In this document: positions 36,911-47,690 of the stretch, one piece after another | How positions within the stretch are numbered: the stretch's first letter is position 1 | How the letters are laid out: every line of letters starts with the position of its first letter | Program-made: the position numbers and the translations under genes | The notes under the pieces: model-generated | What the model was told of the DNA's origin: nothing | Databases searched by the model: none | Seen by the model: only the letters and a program-made list of their open reading frames with translations | NCBI RefSeq assembly: GCF_003935425.1 | Contig: NZ_RHQN01000003.1 | Coordinates: 310,001-374,000, forward strand | Origin: Pseudomonas sp. v388 | Lineage (GTDB): Bacteria > Pseudomonadota > Gammaproteobacteria > Pseudomonadales > Pseudomonadaceae | Length of the DNA: 64,000 bases | Reading direction: 5' to 3'

Positions 36911-38215
36911 TTAATTCAGGTGTTCCACGCGGATGCGCACAACCGGGCCAACCACGTCCTGCAAGGCCTCCAGGGCCGTGATCGCGTCGTTGATGCGTTG
37001 CTCGACCACGCGGTGCGTCAACAGGATCATCGGCACCAGACCGTCCTGTTCCTCGACTTCCTTCTGCATGATCGACTCTATGTTGATACCGCGCTCGGAC
37101 AGGATACTCGCCACCTGGGCCAGCACGCCCGGGTGGTCCTTGGCCTGAATGCGCAGGTAGTACGCGCTTTCGCAGGCTTCGATCGGCAGGATCGGGTGCG
37201 CGGACAGCGAATCGGGCTGGAAAGCCAGGTGAGGCACGCGGTTTTCCGGATCGGAGGTCATGGCGCGAACCACGTCCACCAGGTCGGCGACCACCGACGA
37301 AGCGGTCGGCTCCATGCCGGCACCGGCGCCGTAGAACAGGGTCGAACCGGACGCATCACCGTTGACCATGACCGCATTCATCACGCCATTGACGTTGGCG
37401 ATCAGGCGGTCGGCCGGGATCAGCGTCGGGTGAACCCGCAACTCGATACCCTTGTCGGTGCTGCGCGCCACGCCCAGGTGCTTGATGCGGTAGCCCAGCG
37501 CTTCGGCGTAGTTCACGTCGGCGGTGGTCAGCCTGGTGATGCCTTCGGTGTAGGCTTTGTCGAACTGCAGCGGAATACCGAACGCAATGGAAGCCAGGAT
37601 CGTCAGCTTGTGCGCGGCATCGATGCCTTCGACGTCGAAGGTCGGATCGGCCTCGGCGTAGCCCAGCGCCTGGGCTTCGGCCAGCACGTCCGGGAAGGTC
37701 CGGCCCTTCTCACGCATTTCGGTAAGGATGAAGTTGCCGGTGCCGTTGATGATCCCGGCTACCCAGTTGATGCGGTTGGCCGACAGCCCCTCGCGAATCG
37801 CCTTGATGACCGGAATGCCACCTGCGACCGCCGCCTCGAACGCCACGATCACGCCCTTCTCCCGCGCTCGGGCGAAGATCTCGTTGCCGTGTACGGCGAT
37901 CAGCGCCTTGTTGGCGGTCACGACATGCTTGCCGTTGTCGATGGCCATGAGCACCAGCTCACGGGCGACGGTGTAGCCACCGATCAGCTCGACGACGATG
38001 TCGATCTCGGGGTTGGTCGCCACGGCGAAGACGTCCGCGGTGGTCGGGGTACCGGTAATCTGGCAGTTGGGGTTTGGCGTACGAACGGCAATCTGCGCGA
38101 CTTCAATTCCGCGCCCTGCACGACGGGCAATCTCTTCGGCGTTACGCTGAAGCACGTTGAAGGTACCGCCACCGACAGTACCCAGCCCACAAATGCCTAC
38201 TTTGACCGGTTTCAC
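36911..38215 (-). CDS. hom: Homoserine dehydrogenase
   Basis: Reduces aspartate semialdehyde to homoserine, the branch to threonine and methionine. The 434-residue protein has the nucleotide-binding GICGLGTVGGG (about 8-18), catalytic-domain stretches AVAGGIPVIKAIREGLSAN and TGNFILTEM, EADPTFDVEGIDAAHKL, and a C-terminal ACT domain (YYLRIQAKDHPGVLAQVASIL, about 350-434) for feedback control. GTG start at 38215 with GGGGAG 7 bases upstream. Upstream neighbour is dsbC, downstream thrC, all one direction. Confidence 0.97.
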   Translation of the reverse strand: MKPVKVGICGLGTVGGGTFNVLQRNAEEIARRAGRGIEVAQIAVRTPNPNCQITGTPTTADVFAVATNPEIDIVVELIGGYTVARELVLMAIDNGKHVVTANKALIAVHGNEIFARAREKGVIVAFEAAVAGGIPVIKAIREGLSANRINWVAGIINGTGNFILTEMREKGRTFPDVLAEAQALGYAEADPTFDVEGIDAAHKLTILASIAFGIPLQFDKAYTEGITRLTTADVNYAEALGYRIKHLGVARSTDKGIELRVHPTLIPADRLIANVNGVMNAVMVNGDASGSTLFYGAGAGMEPTASSVVADLVDVVRAMTSDPENRVPHLAFQPDSLSAHPILPIEACESAYYLRIQAKDHPGVLAQVASILSERGINIESIMQKEVEEQDGLVPMILLTHRVVEQRINDAITALEALQDVVGPVVRIRVEHLN

Positions 38216-38259
38216 TGATGTACTCCCCGTAAAACGGCCGACCCTGGATCGACCGTGAA

Positions 38260-38285
38260 AACAGCCGCACGTCTGCGTGCGACAA
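38260..38285 (-). terminator. Possible terminator after dsbC
   Basis: Minus strand CGCACG-CAGA-CGTGCG followed by GCTGTTTTC. The stem is short and the T tract interrupted, so termination is only plausible. Confidence 0.4.
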
Positions 38286-38294
38286 CGAATGTCG

Positions 38295-39035
38295 TTACTT
38301 GGCGCCGAGCGCGAGCCTGGCGACCTGAGCGGCCGGCTGGTAGCCGGGGATCAACTGGCCATCGGCGAGGATGATCGCCGGCGTGCCGTTGACGCCCATG
38401 GACTGGCCCATTTCAAATTGCTTGCTGACCGGGTTCTCGCACTTGGCCGCCTTGATTTCCTTGCCGTCGGTCATGCTGTCCATGGCCGCCTTGCGGTCCT
38501 TGGAGCACCATACCGCCTGCAACTGCTGATCGCCTGCCGAACCCAGTCCCTGGCGCGGGAATGCCAGGTAGCGGACTTCGATACCCATCTTGTTCAGTTG
38601 GGCGACTTCCTCGTGCAGCTTGTGGCAGTACGGGCAGGTCGTGTCGGTGAAGACGGTGATGTGCGACTTGGTTTCGCCCACCGCCGGATAGACCACCATC
38701 TCACCCGCCGGAATGGCGTTGATGGTCTTGGAAATGGCCTGGCGTTCGGTCTTCTCGGTCAGATTGACCGGCTTGCCGTCCTGAATCTGGAACAGGTAGC
38801 CCTGCATGACGAACTGGCCGTCGGCACTGGCGTACAGGACGCGGCCGCCCTTGAGCTTGACTTCGTACAGGTTGTTGAGCGGACTGGCGGCAATGCTTTC
38901 GACCGGCACTTCAAGCTGAAGCGATTCAAGGGTCTTGCGGATGGCTTGTTCAGGCGCCGCTGCGGCCAGGGCCAAGGTACTGAAGGTGCCGGCCAGCGCG
39001 ACGATGGCAGCGGCGAAAATCTGGGGCAAACGCAT
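38295..39035 (-). CDS. dsbC: Periplasmic disulfide isomerase DsbC
   Basis: Corrects wrong disulfides in the periplasm. The 246-residue precursor has a signal peptide (MRLPQIFAAAIVALAG...LALA), an N-terminal dimerisation domain (residues about 25-90) and a thioredoxin-fold domain with the active site CPYC at 134-137 (FTDTTCPYCHKLHEEV), plus a second Cys pair (VWCSKD, AKCENP) and the cis-Pro NGTPAI. E. coli DsbC has CGYC at the active site; here the second position is Pro. ATG at 39035 with AGGAG 5 bases upstream. Lies between xerD and hom. Confidence 0.95.
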   Translation of the reverse strand: MRLPQIFAAAIVALAGTFSTLALAAAAPEQAIRKTLESLQLEVPVESIAASPLNNLYEVKLKGGRVLYASADGQFVMQGYLFQIQDGKPVNLTEKTERQAISKTINAIPAGEMVVYPAVGETKSHITVFTDTTCPYCHKLHEEVAQLNKMGIEVRYLAFPRQGLGSAGDQQLQAVWCSKDRKAAMDSMTDGKEIKAAKCENPVSKQFEMGQSMGVNGTPAIILADGQLIPGYQPAAQVARLALGAK

Positions 39036-39180
39036 GGAAACTCCTATAGCGGCGGACAGACCGGCAATGATCAGGACGAAGGATGCCGGTCTCGATCTGC
39101 GAAACCGGCAAAGCCTATCACATAAGCCCTGTAACACCGACCCGGAGTGACGTAAGACTCGGCGCAATTTACGATGGAAA

Positions 39181-40077
39181 TCAGCCGCGCGGATGGTGTC
39201 TGGCGTGCATTTCCTGCAACCGGGCGCGGGCGACATGGGTGTAGATCTGAGTGGTCGACAGATCACTGTGGCCCAACAGCATCTGCACCACGCGAAGATC
39301 CGCGCCGTGATTGAGCAGATGGGTGGCGAATGCATGCCGCAGGGTATGCGGCGACAACGCCTTGCCGATACCGGCGACCGCCGCCTGATGCTTGATCCGG
39401 TGCCAGAACGTCTGGCGGGTCATCTGCTCGCCGCGCAGGCTGGGGAACAGCACATCACTGGGCCTGCCGCCCAACAGCTCGTCCCGGGCACCGCGTAGAT
39501 AGCGCTCAACCCAGACGATGGCCTCCTCGCCCATGGGCACCAGCCGCTCCTTGCTGCCCTTGCCCATCACCCGCAGCACACCCTGGCGCAGATTGACCTG
39601 TTCCAGGGTGAGGCTGATCAGTTCGGTCACCCGCAGGCCGCACGCGTACAGCACTTCCAGCATGGCGCGATCACGCTCGCCGATAGGCTCGCTCAGATCG
39701 GGCGCGGCCAACAATGCCTCGACATCCTCCTCCGACAATGACTTGGGCAGCGGCTTGCCCAGTTGCGGCATGTCGATCTGCAAGGTCGGGTCGACCGCGA
39801 TCAGCTTTTCGCGCAACAGATAGCGGTAGAAACCCCGCGCACCGGAGAGAAAGCGCGCCGTGGAGCGCGGCTTGTAGGCCTGATCCACACGCCAGGCCAG
39901 ATGATCGAGTATCGCGTCGCGACCGGCGTCAGCCAGGTCCACGTTGCGCTCCTGCAACCAGCCGTGAAAGAGCGCCAGGTCGCTGCGGTAGGCGTCACGC
40001 GTGTTATCGGACAAACCCTTTTCCAGCCAGAGTGCATCCAGAAAGCGGTCTATCAGAGGGTGGTCGATGGCAGGCAT
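39181..40077 (-). CDS. xerD: Site-specific tyrosine recombinase XerD
   Basis: With XerC resolves chromosome dimers at dif. The 298-residue length is identical to E. coli XerD. Catalytic residues are all present: Arg149 (YACGLRVTE), Lys173 (MGKGSKERL), His244 and Arg247 (SPHTLRHAF), His270 (LLGHSDLST) and nucleophile Tyr279 (TQIYTHV). The N-terminal SAM-like core-binding domain spans about 1-110. Start at 40077 (MPAIDHPLID). It precedes dsbC, the order known from other Pseudomonas. This is a housekeeping recombinase, not a phage integrase. Confidence 0.97.
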   Translation of the reverse strand: MPAIDHPLIDRFLDALWLEKGLSDNTRDAYRSDLALFHGWLQERNVDLADAGRDAILDHLAWRVDQAYKPRSTARFLSGARGFYRYLLREKLIAVDPTLQIDMPQLGKPLPKSLSEEDVEALLAAPDLSEPIGERDRAMLEVLYACGLRVTELISLTLEQVNLRQGVLRVMGKGSKERLVPMGEEAIVWVERYLRGARDELLGGRPSDVLFPSLRGEQMTRQTFWHRIKHQAAVAGIGKALSPHTLRHAFATHLLNHGADLRVVQMLLGHSDLSTTQIYTHVARARLQEMHARHHPRG

Positions 40078-40129
40078 GGTTACTCGGTTCGGGTCACAGC
40101 GGGGAATCAATCATCAAACAGCAGGCAAT

Positions 40130-40158
40130 AAAAAAGCAGCCCTCAGGCTGCTTTTTTT
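40130..40158. terminator. Terminator of the rpsP-rimM-trmD-rplS operon
   Basis: GCAGCC-CTCA-GGCTGC with AAAAA before and TTTTTTT after, so it works in both directions. On the minus strand it lies about 20 bases past the rplS stop. Confidence 0.9.
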
Positions 40159-40174
40159 GCATCGAAAAACTGTA

Positions 40175-40525
40175 TCAGGACAGTTTTTCCTTGATGCGAG
40201 CTGCTTTACCGGACAGGTCACGCAGGTAGTACAGCTTGGCCTTGCGAACGTCACCGCGACGCTTCACAGCCAGGCTGTCGATTTGCGGGCTGTAGGTCTG
40301 GAAAGTACGCTCAACGCCAACGCCGTTGGAGATTTTGCGAACAGTGAACGCACTGTTCACGCCACGGTTACGCTTGGCGATTACAACACCTTCAAAGGCT
40401 TGCAGACGAGCGCGGTCGCCTTCCTTTACTTTTACCTGAACGACAACGGTGTCGCCCGGGGCAAAGGTAGGGATCTCTTTGGTCATCTGCTCTGCTTCGA
40501 GGGCAAGAATGATTTTGTTAGTCAT
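40175..40525 (-). CDS. rplS: 50S ribosomal protein L19
   Basis: Large-subunit protein at the 30S-50S interface. The 116-residue protein ([76 protein letters not shown]) is full length. AGGAG lies 7-8 bases before the ATG at 40525. Last gene of the rpsP-rimM-trmD-rplS operon. Confidence 0.98.
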   Translation of the reverse strand: MTNKIILALEAEQMTKEIPTFAPGDTVVVQVKVKEGDRARLQAFEGVVIAKRNRGVNSAFTVRKISNGVGVERTFQTYSPQIDSLAVKRRGDVRKAKLYYLRDLSGKAARIKEKLS

Positions 40526-40569
40526 GCTGGTGCTCCTAAGGCAATCCGTATGGATCAACCATCGATACG

Positions 40570-41322
40570 TTAACTATCGTCCCGCTCGCGGATGTATTCC
40601 GCCAGCAGCTTCTTCTCTTCTCCAGAAAGCGAGCGGCTTTCCAGAAGATCAGCGCGTCGTTCGTAGGTCCGCCCAAGGGACTGCTGCAAACGCCAACGCC
40701 GGATGTGCGCGTGATTGCCACTTAGCAACACGTCGGGAACACGCTGATCCGCATACACCTCAGGTCGGGTGTAGTGCGGGCAATCCAGCAGACCGTCCGT
40801 GAAGGAATCTTCCTCCGCGGAGTCCACATGCCCTAAAGCTCCAGGCAGCAGTCGCGTAACCGCGTCAATCAGCACCATTGCCGGCAGCTCGCCGCCAGAC
40901 AATACATAGTCACCAATCGACCACTCTTCATCGACATGAGCATCAATAAAACGCTCGTCAATGCCTTCATAACGACCGGCAATGAGGATAATCGCTTCCT
41001 CTTTCGCCAGTTCGCGTACCGCCGACTGATCCAGCCTGCGGCCTTGTGGCGACAGGTAAATCACCTTCGCCGCATCCCCTGCCGCCTGCCTGGCCTGAAC
41101 CAGAGCATCTTCAAGGGGCTTGATCTTCATCACCATGCCCGGACCACCGCCAAATGGGCGATCATCCACAGTGTGATGGCGATCAGTGGTGTAATCCCGC
41201 GGATTCCAACAGGTAAGCTGCATCAGCCCCTGTTTCACCGCACGGCTGGTAATGCCGTATTCACTGATGGCGGAGAACATCTCCGGGAACAAACTGATGA
41301 CTTCTATGCGTAGGCTGGCCAT
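40570..41322 (-). CDS. trmD: tRNA (guanine-N1-)-methyltransferase
   Basis: Methylates G37 of tRNAs that read CNN codons, preventing frameshifts. The 250-residue protein shows the knotted SPOUT signatures [47 protein letters not shown] and [11 protein letters not shown] at 41322 is 5 bases downstream of the rimM stop, the usual close spacing in this operon. Confidence 0.97.
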   Translation of the reverse strand: MASLRIEVISLFPEMFSAISEYGITSRAVKQGLMQLTCWNPRDYTTDRHHTVDDRPFGGGPGMVMKIKPLEDALVQARQAAGDAAKVIYLSPQGRRLDQSAVRELAKEEAIILIAGRYEGIDERFIDAHVDEEWSIGDYVLSGGELPAMVLIDAVTRLLPGALGHVDSAEEDSFTDGLLDCPHYTRPEVYADQRVPDVLLSGNHAHIRRWRLQQSLGRTYERRADLLESRSLSGEEKKLLAEYIRERDDS

Positions 41323-41327
41323 GGCAT

Positions 41328-41867
41328 TCAGAAGTCCGCATCCCAATCCACCTTCATCTCGCCGGCTTCCAGGTCGACTACCAACACGCATTGCTCCGTA
41401 TAGGGCAACAGGCGTTCGCGATCATCCAGGCTACCCGCGCAGGGCTTTACAACCATTACATCGTTCGAACCGGTTTCGAGCAGGTGATCGATCTTCCCGA
41501 GCAATTGCCCGAGTTGGTCAATGACCTTGAGGCCTTCAAGCTGGTACCAGTAGTACTCGCCATCGTCCAGATCAGGGAACAGGTTGCGCGGCACGCAGAT
41601 TTCGTAACCGGACAGAAGACGCGCTTCTTCACGATCATCGAGACCTTTGAGCTTTGCGACCAGGAACTTGCTCTGCGAGCGTCCGCTGACCAGCTCCACC
41701 TGTTTGTCGACACTGCCCTCGCGCCGAAGCGTCCAGGTTTTGTAGTCCAACAGGTTTCCAATCGGATCGGTAAAGGAAAAGACCTTTACTTCGCCGCGAA
41801 CGCCATGAACCGAGTAAATCTTGCCAATGACGATCAGATCGTCGGCAGATGCTGGCGTCGCGCTCAT
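41328..41867 (-). CDS. rimM: 16S rRNA processing / 30S maturation protein RimM
   Basis: Assists assembly of the 30S head around S19. The 179-residue protein has an N-terminal RimM barrel ([25 protein letters not shown]) and a C-terminal PRC-barrel ([50 protein letters not shown]). Located between rpsP and trmD. Confidence 0.96.
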   Translation of the reverse strand: MSATPASADDLIVIGKIYSVHGVRGEVKVFSFTDPIGNLLDYKTWTLRREGSVDKQVELVSGRSQSKFLVAKLKGLDDREEARLLSGYEICVPRNLFPDLDDGEYYWYQLEGLKVIDQLGQLLGKIDHLLETGSNDVMVVKPCAGSLDDRERLLPYTEQCVLVVDLEAGEMKVDWDADF

Positions 41868-41872
41868 AAGAC

Positions 41873-42130
41873 TCAGGCCGCGGCCTTAGCCTTGTTGTGC
41901 TCTTTGAGCAGCTGGGCAACGCGCTCGGAAGTCTGAGCACCAACGCTCAACCAGTAGTTGACGCGCTCTTCGTTCACGGACAGACGGATTTCCTGACCAC
42001 GAGCAACCGGGTTGAAGAAACCAACCTGTTCCTTGTGGGAACCGTCACGAGCGTTACGGCTGTCGGTAACGGTCAGGTGGTAAAACGGGCGCTTTTTGGA
42101 GCCGCCCAGGGCAAGACGAATAGTTAGCAT
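41873..42130 (-). CDS. rpsP: 30S ribosomal protein S16
   Basis: Small-subunit protein needed for early 30S assembly. Eighty-five residues with [36 protein letters not shown] and [24 protein letters not shown] lies 10 bases before the start. First gene of the operon; the promoter must lie in the 42131-42375 spacer. Confidence 0.98.
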   Translation of the reverse strand: MLTIRLALGGSKKRPFYHLTVTDSRNARDGSHKEQVGFFNPVARGQEIRLSVNEERVNYWLSVGAQTSERVAQLLKEHNKAKAAA

Positions 42131-42375
42131 TGAACATCGTTCCTGTAGTCGGTGCTGCAAATCTAAGATGCACAGCGGGCATAGGTGCCCGAAAGGCCGC
42201 ATATTCTAAGGAATATCCCGCCTTTTGCAAATGACTTTTTCCGGCGACCGCCGGCGTGCCATCAGATTTGCAAGGAAGCTGTCATTTCGACAGCAAGTGG
42301 AGACCCGCAGAACGCGGGTTTAGCGCAGGTTGCCCTGCGCAAGGGTCGCGCGCGGAAAGCCCGCACGCCACGCAA

Positions 42376-43752
42376 TCACATCTTCGGCATGCCGCCGCCG
42401 GGGAGCATTCCACCCATGCCGCGCATCATTTTTGCCATGCCACCCTTGGTGGAGAACTTCTTCATCATTTTCTGCATCTGCTTGTGCTGCTTGATCAGAC
42501 GCCCGATATCCTGCACCTGGGTGCCCGAGCCCATGGCGATGCGGCGCTTGCGCGAACCGCTGATCAGCTCCGGGTCGCGACGTTCGGCAGGGGTCATGGA
42601 GTTGATGATCGCTTCCATCTGCTTGAACTGCTTCTCGGCAGCGCCCTGAGCGTTACCCATTTGCGACAGGTTGACGCCCCCGATGCTCGGCAGCTTGTCC
42701 ATGAGGCCGCCAAGGCCGCCCATGTTCTTCATCTGTTGCAGCTGGTCGCGGAAGTCTTCGAGGTCGAAGCCTTTGCCCTTCTTGAGCTTTTTCGCCAGCT
42801 TGTCGGCTTTTTCCTTGTCGAGGGTCTGCTCGGCCTGCTCGATGAGGCTGAGCACGTCGCCCATGCCCAGGATGCGCGACGCGATACGATCCGGGTGGAA
42901 TGGCTCCAGCGCCTCGCTCTTCTCGCCCATGCCGATGAACTTGATCGGCTTGCCGGTGATGGCACGGACCGACAGTGCGGCACCGCCACGGGCATCACCG
43001 TCGACCTTGGTGAGGATCACGCCGGTCAACGGCAGCGCATCGCCGAAGGCCTTGGCGGTATTGGCGGCATCCTGACCGGTCATGGCGTCGACCACGAACA
43101 GCGTCTCGGCCGGCTTGACCTCGGCATGCAGCGCCTGGATCTCGGTCATCATCTCGGCGTCGATGTGCAGACGACCGGCGGTGTCGACGATCACCACATC
43201 GATGAACTTGAGCTTCGCTTCTTTAATAGCAGCGCGGGCAATGTCGACCGGCTTCTGGCTGATATCGGAGGCGAAGAACGTCACACCGATATCGTTGGCC
43301 AGGGTTTCGAGCTGCTTGATGGCGGCCGGACGGTAGACGTCGACCGATACCACCATCACGGTTTTCTTCTTGCGCTCCTTGAGGAAGCGCGCCAGCTTGC
43401 CGGCGGTGGTGGTCTTACCCGCGCCCTGCAGACCGGCCATGAGCACGACCGCCGGCGGCGTGACATTCAGCACCAGGTCTTCGTTGGCGGCGCCCATCAG
43501 GCTTTCGAGTTCGGCCTGGACGATCTTCACGAACGCCTGGCCCGGCGTCAGGCTGCGCGACACCTCGGTGCCGACCGCACGTTCCTTGACGTTATTGACG
43601 AAGTCCTTGACCACCGGCAAAGCGACGTCGGCTTCAAGCAAAGCCATGCGCACTTCGCGCAGGGTGTCTTTGATGTTGTCCTCGTTCAGCTTCGCCTTGC
43701 CAGTCACATGGCGCAGCGTCTGCGAGAGGCGGTCTGTCAGGTTTTCAAACAT
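42376..43752 (-). CDS. ffh: Signal recognition particle GTPase Ffh
   Basis: Binds 4.5S RNA and signal sequences and delivers nascent membrane proteins to FtsY. The 458-residue protein has the N domain (FENLTDRLSQTLRHVTG), G domain with G1 GLQGAGKTTTAGKL, G3 DTAGRLH and TKVDGDARGGAAL, and the methionine-rich M domain (LQQMKNMGGLGGLMDKLP; MMKKFSTKGGMAKMMRGMGGML). AAGGA lies 6 bases before the ATG at 43752. Divergent from the CcsA-like gene. Confidence 0.98.
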   Translation of the reverse strand: MFENLTDRLSQTLRHVTGKAKLNEDNIKDTLREVRMALLEADVALPVVKDFVNNVKERAVGTEVSRSLTPGQAFVKIVQAELESLMGAANEDLVLNVTPPAVVLMAGLQGAGKTTTAGKLARFLKERKKKTVMVVSVDVYRPAAIKQLETLANDIGVTFFASDISQKPVDIARAAIKEAKLKFIDVVIVDTAGRLHIDAEMMTEIQALHAEVKPAETLFVVDAMTGQDAANTAKAFGDALPLTGVILTKVDGDARGGAALSVRAITGKPIKFIGMGEKSEALEPFHPDRIASRILGMGDVLSLIEQAEQTLDKEKADKLAKKLKKGKGFDLEDFRDQLQQMKNMGGLGGLMDKLPSIGGVNLSQMGNAQGAAEKQFKQMEAIINSMTPAERRDPELISGSRKRRIAMGSGTQVQDIGRLIKQHKQMQKMMKKFSTKGGMAKMMRGMGGMLPGGGMPKM

Positions 43753-43962
43753 GCGCGATCCTTTCAGGCTCTGGTAGAACCCCGGTTGGTGCGGCCCGGC
43801 CCGCAATAAAATGGCGCTCGACGAGCCTGCGGCTTGAGCAGGTCGCGGATTATAGCGAAGACTCCGCGGTACGGACACCACGCTGACTGCTTCTGTGGTC
43901 TTTCGTGGAATGTCGGTTCTATGCCAAACTCAGCGTCTTTTCAGGCCCGTTCATCAGGATCT

Positions 43963-44775
43963 ATGTTCCCTTTGCCACCCAGCCTGCTTCCCAGCCTCGC
44001 CGCCGCCAGTCTCTATGCCGCTGCGACCGTCTATCAGGGCGTCCGCCTGAGCCAGCCCGCCAAACCCGACAAGCGGCTGCTTTGTCTGCTTGGTGCGCTG
44101 GCGGTCATCGCCCACGCCGTGGGGCTTTTCTCGCAACTGGCGCGCCCCGCCGGCCTTGGCCTGGACTTCTTCAACTCGGCCAGCCTGATCGCCGTATCGG
44201 TGATTGTCGTGACACTGATCGCCACGGCCCGCATCCCGGTGGAAAATCTGCTGGTGCTGCTGTTCCCCCTCGGCGCCATCACCGCCCTGCTGGCGCAGTT
44301 CGTGCCCAGCGGTACGGTGCAGCCGATCATGGAAGAGCCCGGCATTCTCAGCCATATCCTGCTGTCGCTGCTAGCCTATGGCATGTTCACCATCGCGGTG
44401 TTCCAGGCCTTGCTGCTGCTGGTGCAGGATCACCAGCTCAAGCACAAGCATCCTTCAGGACTGATCAAGAATTTCCCGCCGCTGCAAACCATGGAAAGCC
44501 TGCTGTTCGGGTTTCTCTGGGCCGGCTGGATCCTGTTGTCGCTGTCGTTGCTGTCCGGCTGGCTGTTCGTCGAGAACCTGTTCGCCCAGCACCTGGTACA
44601 CAAGACCCTGCTGGCCTGCCTGGCGTGGGTGGTGTTCAGCGTGCTGCTGTGGGGGCGCAATCGCCTCGGCTGGCGCGGGCACAAGGCCATCCGCTGGACC
44701 CTGGGCGGTTTCTGCCTGCTGATGCTGGCCTATTTCGGCAGCAAGCTGGTACGCGAATTCATCCTGCATATTTAA
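43963..44775 (+). CDS. CcsA/YpjD-like cytochrome c assembly family membrane protein
   Basis: A 270-residue protein with about eight membrane helices, for example LLPSLAAASLYAAATVYQGV, LIAVSVIVVTLIATARI, ILSHILLSLLAYGMFTIAVFQALLLL and FGFLWAGWILLSLSLLSGWLF. The conserved HILLSLLAYGMFTIA-type helix and a short H-containing loop fit the CcsA/CcmC heme-handling family (YpjD subgroup). Direct role unproven; it always neighbours ffh in Pseudomonas (PA3747 position). It ends 12 bases before the CorC-like gene, so the two are co-transcribed. Confidence 0.87.
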   Translation: MFPLPPSLLPSLAAASLYAAATVYQGVRLSQPAKPDKRLLCLLGALAVIAHAVGLFSQLARPAGLGLDFFNSASLIAVSVIVVTLIATARIPVENLLVLLFPLGAITALLAQFVPSGTVQPIMEEPGILSHILLSLLAYGMFTIAVFQALLLLVQDHQLKHKHPSGLIKNFPPLQTMESLLFGFLWAGWILLSLSLLSGWLFVENLFAQHLVHKTLLACLAWVVFSVLLWGRNRLGWRGHKAIRWTLGGFCLLMLAYFGSKLVREFILHI

Positions 44776-44787
44776 CGGGCTTCGATC

Positions 44788-46029
<1,242 letters not shown>

Positions 46030-46308
46030 CCCCACGCACGCCACCGGCCTCTTGTGGTGGCGGCCGATGCGTTCCTATACTTCGCAGGCTTACCCAGCCC
46101 AGCCATCACGCGTGCTACCCGCACCGAGCGTAGGTGGCCGGTCAGCCTGAAGCCCCGTTTCTCCCGACCGGCGCGCCTTATCCCCAGCGACGCCGTCGTC
46201 TTTGCCCTACCGGGCTATCCTGCTCAGTGCTGCACTCCCGGACACAATCACAATAACGAGGCCTTGCCGCGTCATGCGACGCCGAGCAAGCAGACAGGGA
46301 AAATCCGC

Positions 46309-47631
46309 ATGACGAGCACATCTACCTTTCGCGATCAAGACGACGAACAGGCCCCACCCGCCAATTCCGCGACACGCGTCGCCACCGCCAGCTTCATCGG
46401 CACCGCCATCGAGTTCTACGACTTCTACGTCTATGCCACGGCGGCCGCTCTGGTGATCGGGCCGGTGTTCTTTCCACAGACGTCCGGCACCGCACAGATG
46501 CTGTCGGCGTTCCTGACCTTCGGTATCGCCTTTCTCGCACGCCCGCTGGGCTCGGCGCTGTTCGGCCACTTCGGTGACCGCATCGGCCGCAAGTCCACAC
46601 TGGTGGCGTCGCTACTGCTGATGGGCGTCTGCACCACGCTGATCGGCGTGTTGCCGGGTTACGCCACCATCGGTGCCTGGGCACCCATCTTGTTATGCGT
46701 GTTGCGCTTCGGCCAAGGGTTGGGGCTGGGCGGCGAATGGGGCGGCGCTGCACTGCTGGCCACCGAGAATGCGCCCAAGGGCAAGCGCGCCTGGTTCGGC
46801 ATGTTCCCGCAGCTTGGGCCTTCCATTGGCTTTCTGGCCGCCAACGGCCTGTTCCTGACCCTGGCCCTGACGCTGGATGACGAACAGTTCCGCTCATGGG
46901 GCTGGCGCATTCCGTTCCTGCTCAGTGCGGCGCTGGTCATGGTCGGGCTGTACGTGCGGCTGAAGCTGGAAGAGACGCCCGTGTTCGCCAAAGCCATCGC
47001 CCGCCAGGAACGGGTCAAGATGCCCATCGTCGAAACGTTCAGCCAGCACTGGCGGCCGATGCTGCTGGGGGCCGCTTCGATGGTGGTCTGCTATGCGCTG
47101 TTCTACATCTCGACGGTGTTTTCCCTCAGCTACGGGGTGTCGACGCTGGGTTACAGCCGCGAGACGTTCCTGGGACTGCTGTGCTTTGCGGTGTTGTTCA
47201 TGGCCGCAGCCACGCCCCTGGCGGCATTGGCCAGCGACCGCTACGGACGCAAGCCGGTGCTGATTGCCGGCGGCGTGTTGGCGATCCTGTCGGGGTTTCT
47301 CATGGAACCGTTGCTGACCCACGGCTCGACCTGGGGCGTGGCGCTGTTCCTGTGCATCGAGCTGTTCCTGATGGGCGTGACCTTCGCACCGATGGGCGCA
47401 CTGCTGCCGGAGCTGTTTCCCACGCATGTGCGCTACACCGGCGCGTCTGCTGCCTACAACCTGGGCGGAATCGTCGGCGCGTCGGTGGCTCCATTCTTCG
47501 CGCAGAAACTGGTGGCGATGGGGGGCTTGAGCTGGGTCGGCGGGTACGTGTCGGCAGCGGCACTGCTCAGCGTGCTGGCAGTGCTGTGCCTGAAGGAAAC
47601 GCGGGATGAGGATTTGAGTCAGGTGGGTTAA
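46309..47631 (+). CDS. MFS metabolite:H+ symporter (MHS family)
   Basis: A 440-residue transporter with 12 predicted helices. Signatures of the metabolite:proton symporter subfamily: ASFIGTAIEFYDFYVYATAAAL near the N-terminus, HFGDRIGRKSTL between TM2 and TM3, RFGQGLGLGGEWGGAALLATENAP in TM4 and SDRYGRKPVL in the second half. Substrates of close families include shikimate, citrate, alpha-ketoglutarate and osmolytes; none can be assigned here. ATG at 46309 with AGGGA 8 bases upstream. Convergent to purT across a REP hairpin. Confidence 0.9.
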   Translation: MTSTSTFRDQDDEQAPPANSATRVATASFIGTAIEFYDFYVYATAAALVIGPVFFPQTSGTAQMLSAFLTFGIAFLARPLGSALFGHFGDRIGRKSTLVASLLLMGVCTTLIGVLPGYATIGAWAPILLCVLRFGQGLGLGGEWGGAALLATENAPKGKRAWFGMFPQLGPSIGFLAANGLFLTLALTLDDEQFRSWGWRIPFLLSAALVMVGLYVRLKLEETPVFAKAIARQERVKMPIVETFSQHWRPMLLGAASMVVCYALFYISTVFSLSYGVSTLGYSRETFLGLLCFAVLFMAAATPLAALASDRYGRKPVLIAGGVLAILSGFLMEPLLTHGSTWGVALFLCIELFLMGVTFAPMGALLPELFPTHVRYTGASAAYNLGGIVGASVAPFFAQKLVAMGGLSWVGGYVSAAALLSVLAVLCLKETRDEDLSQVG

Positions 47632-47640
47632 GCGATACCC

Positions 47641-47678
47641 CTTCGCCGGCAAGACGGATCGCCGCCCGCTGGCGAAGG
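47641..47678. repeat. REP hairpin between convergent MFS gene and purT
   Basis: CTTCGCCGGC...GCTGGCGAAG with centre AAGACGGATCGCCGCCC. The arm is the same sequence family as at 6869 and 49566. Confidence 0.85.
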
Positions 47679-47690
47679 TTGAACAGTGCT

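Noticed and set aside
39181-40077. Tyrosine recombinase as sign of an integrated element
   Set aside because: Length, catalytic spacing and the dsbC neighbour identify housekeeping XerD; no attachment repeats or phage genes follow.
42131-42375. Possible small RNA or strong terminator between rpsP and the ffh 3' end
   Set aside because: Several short hairpins (for example GCTGTC-ATTTC-GACAGC near 42278) but none has a T-run; not enough to call.
46030-46308. Upstream extension of the MFS transporter gene to 46054
   Set aside because: The extension has no ribosome site and reads through a GC hairpin; the family starts near MTSTSTFRD at 46309.
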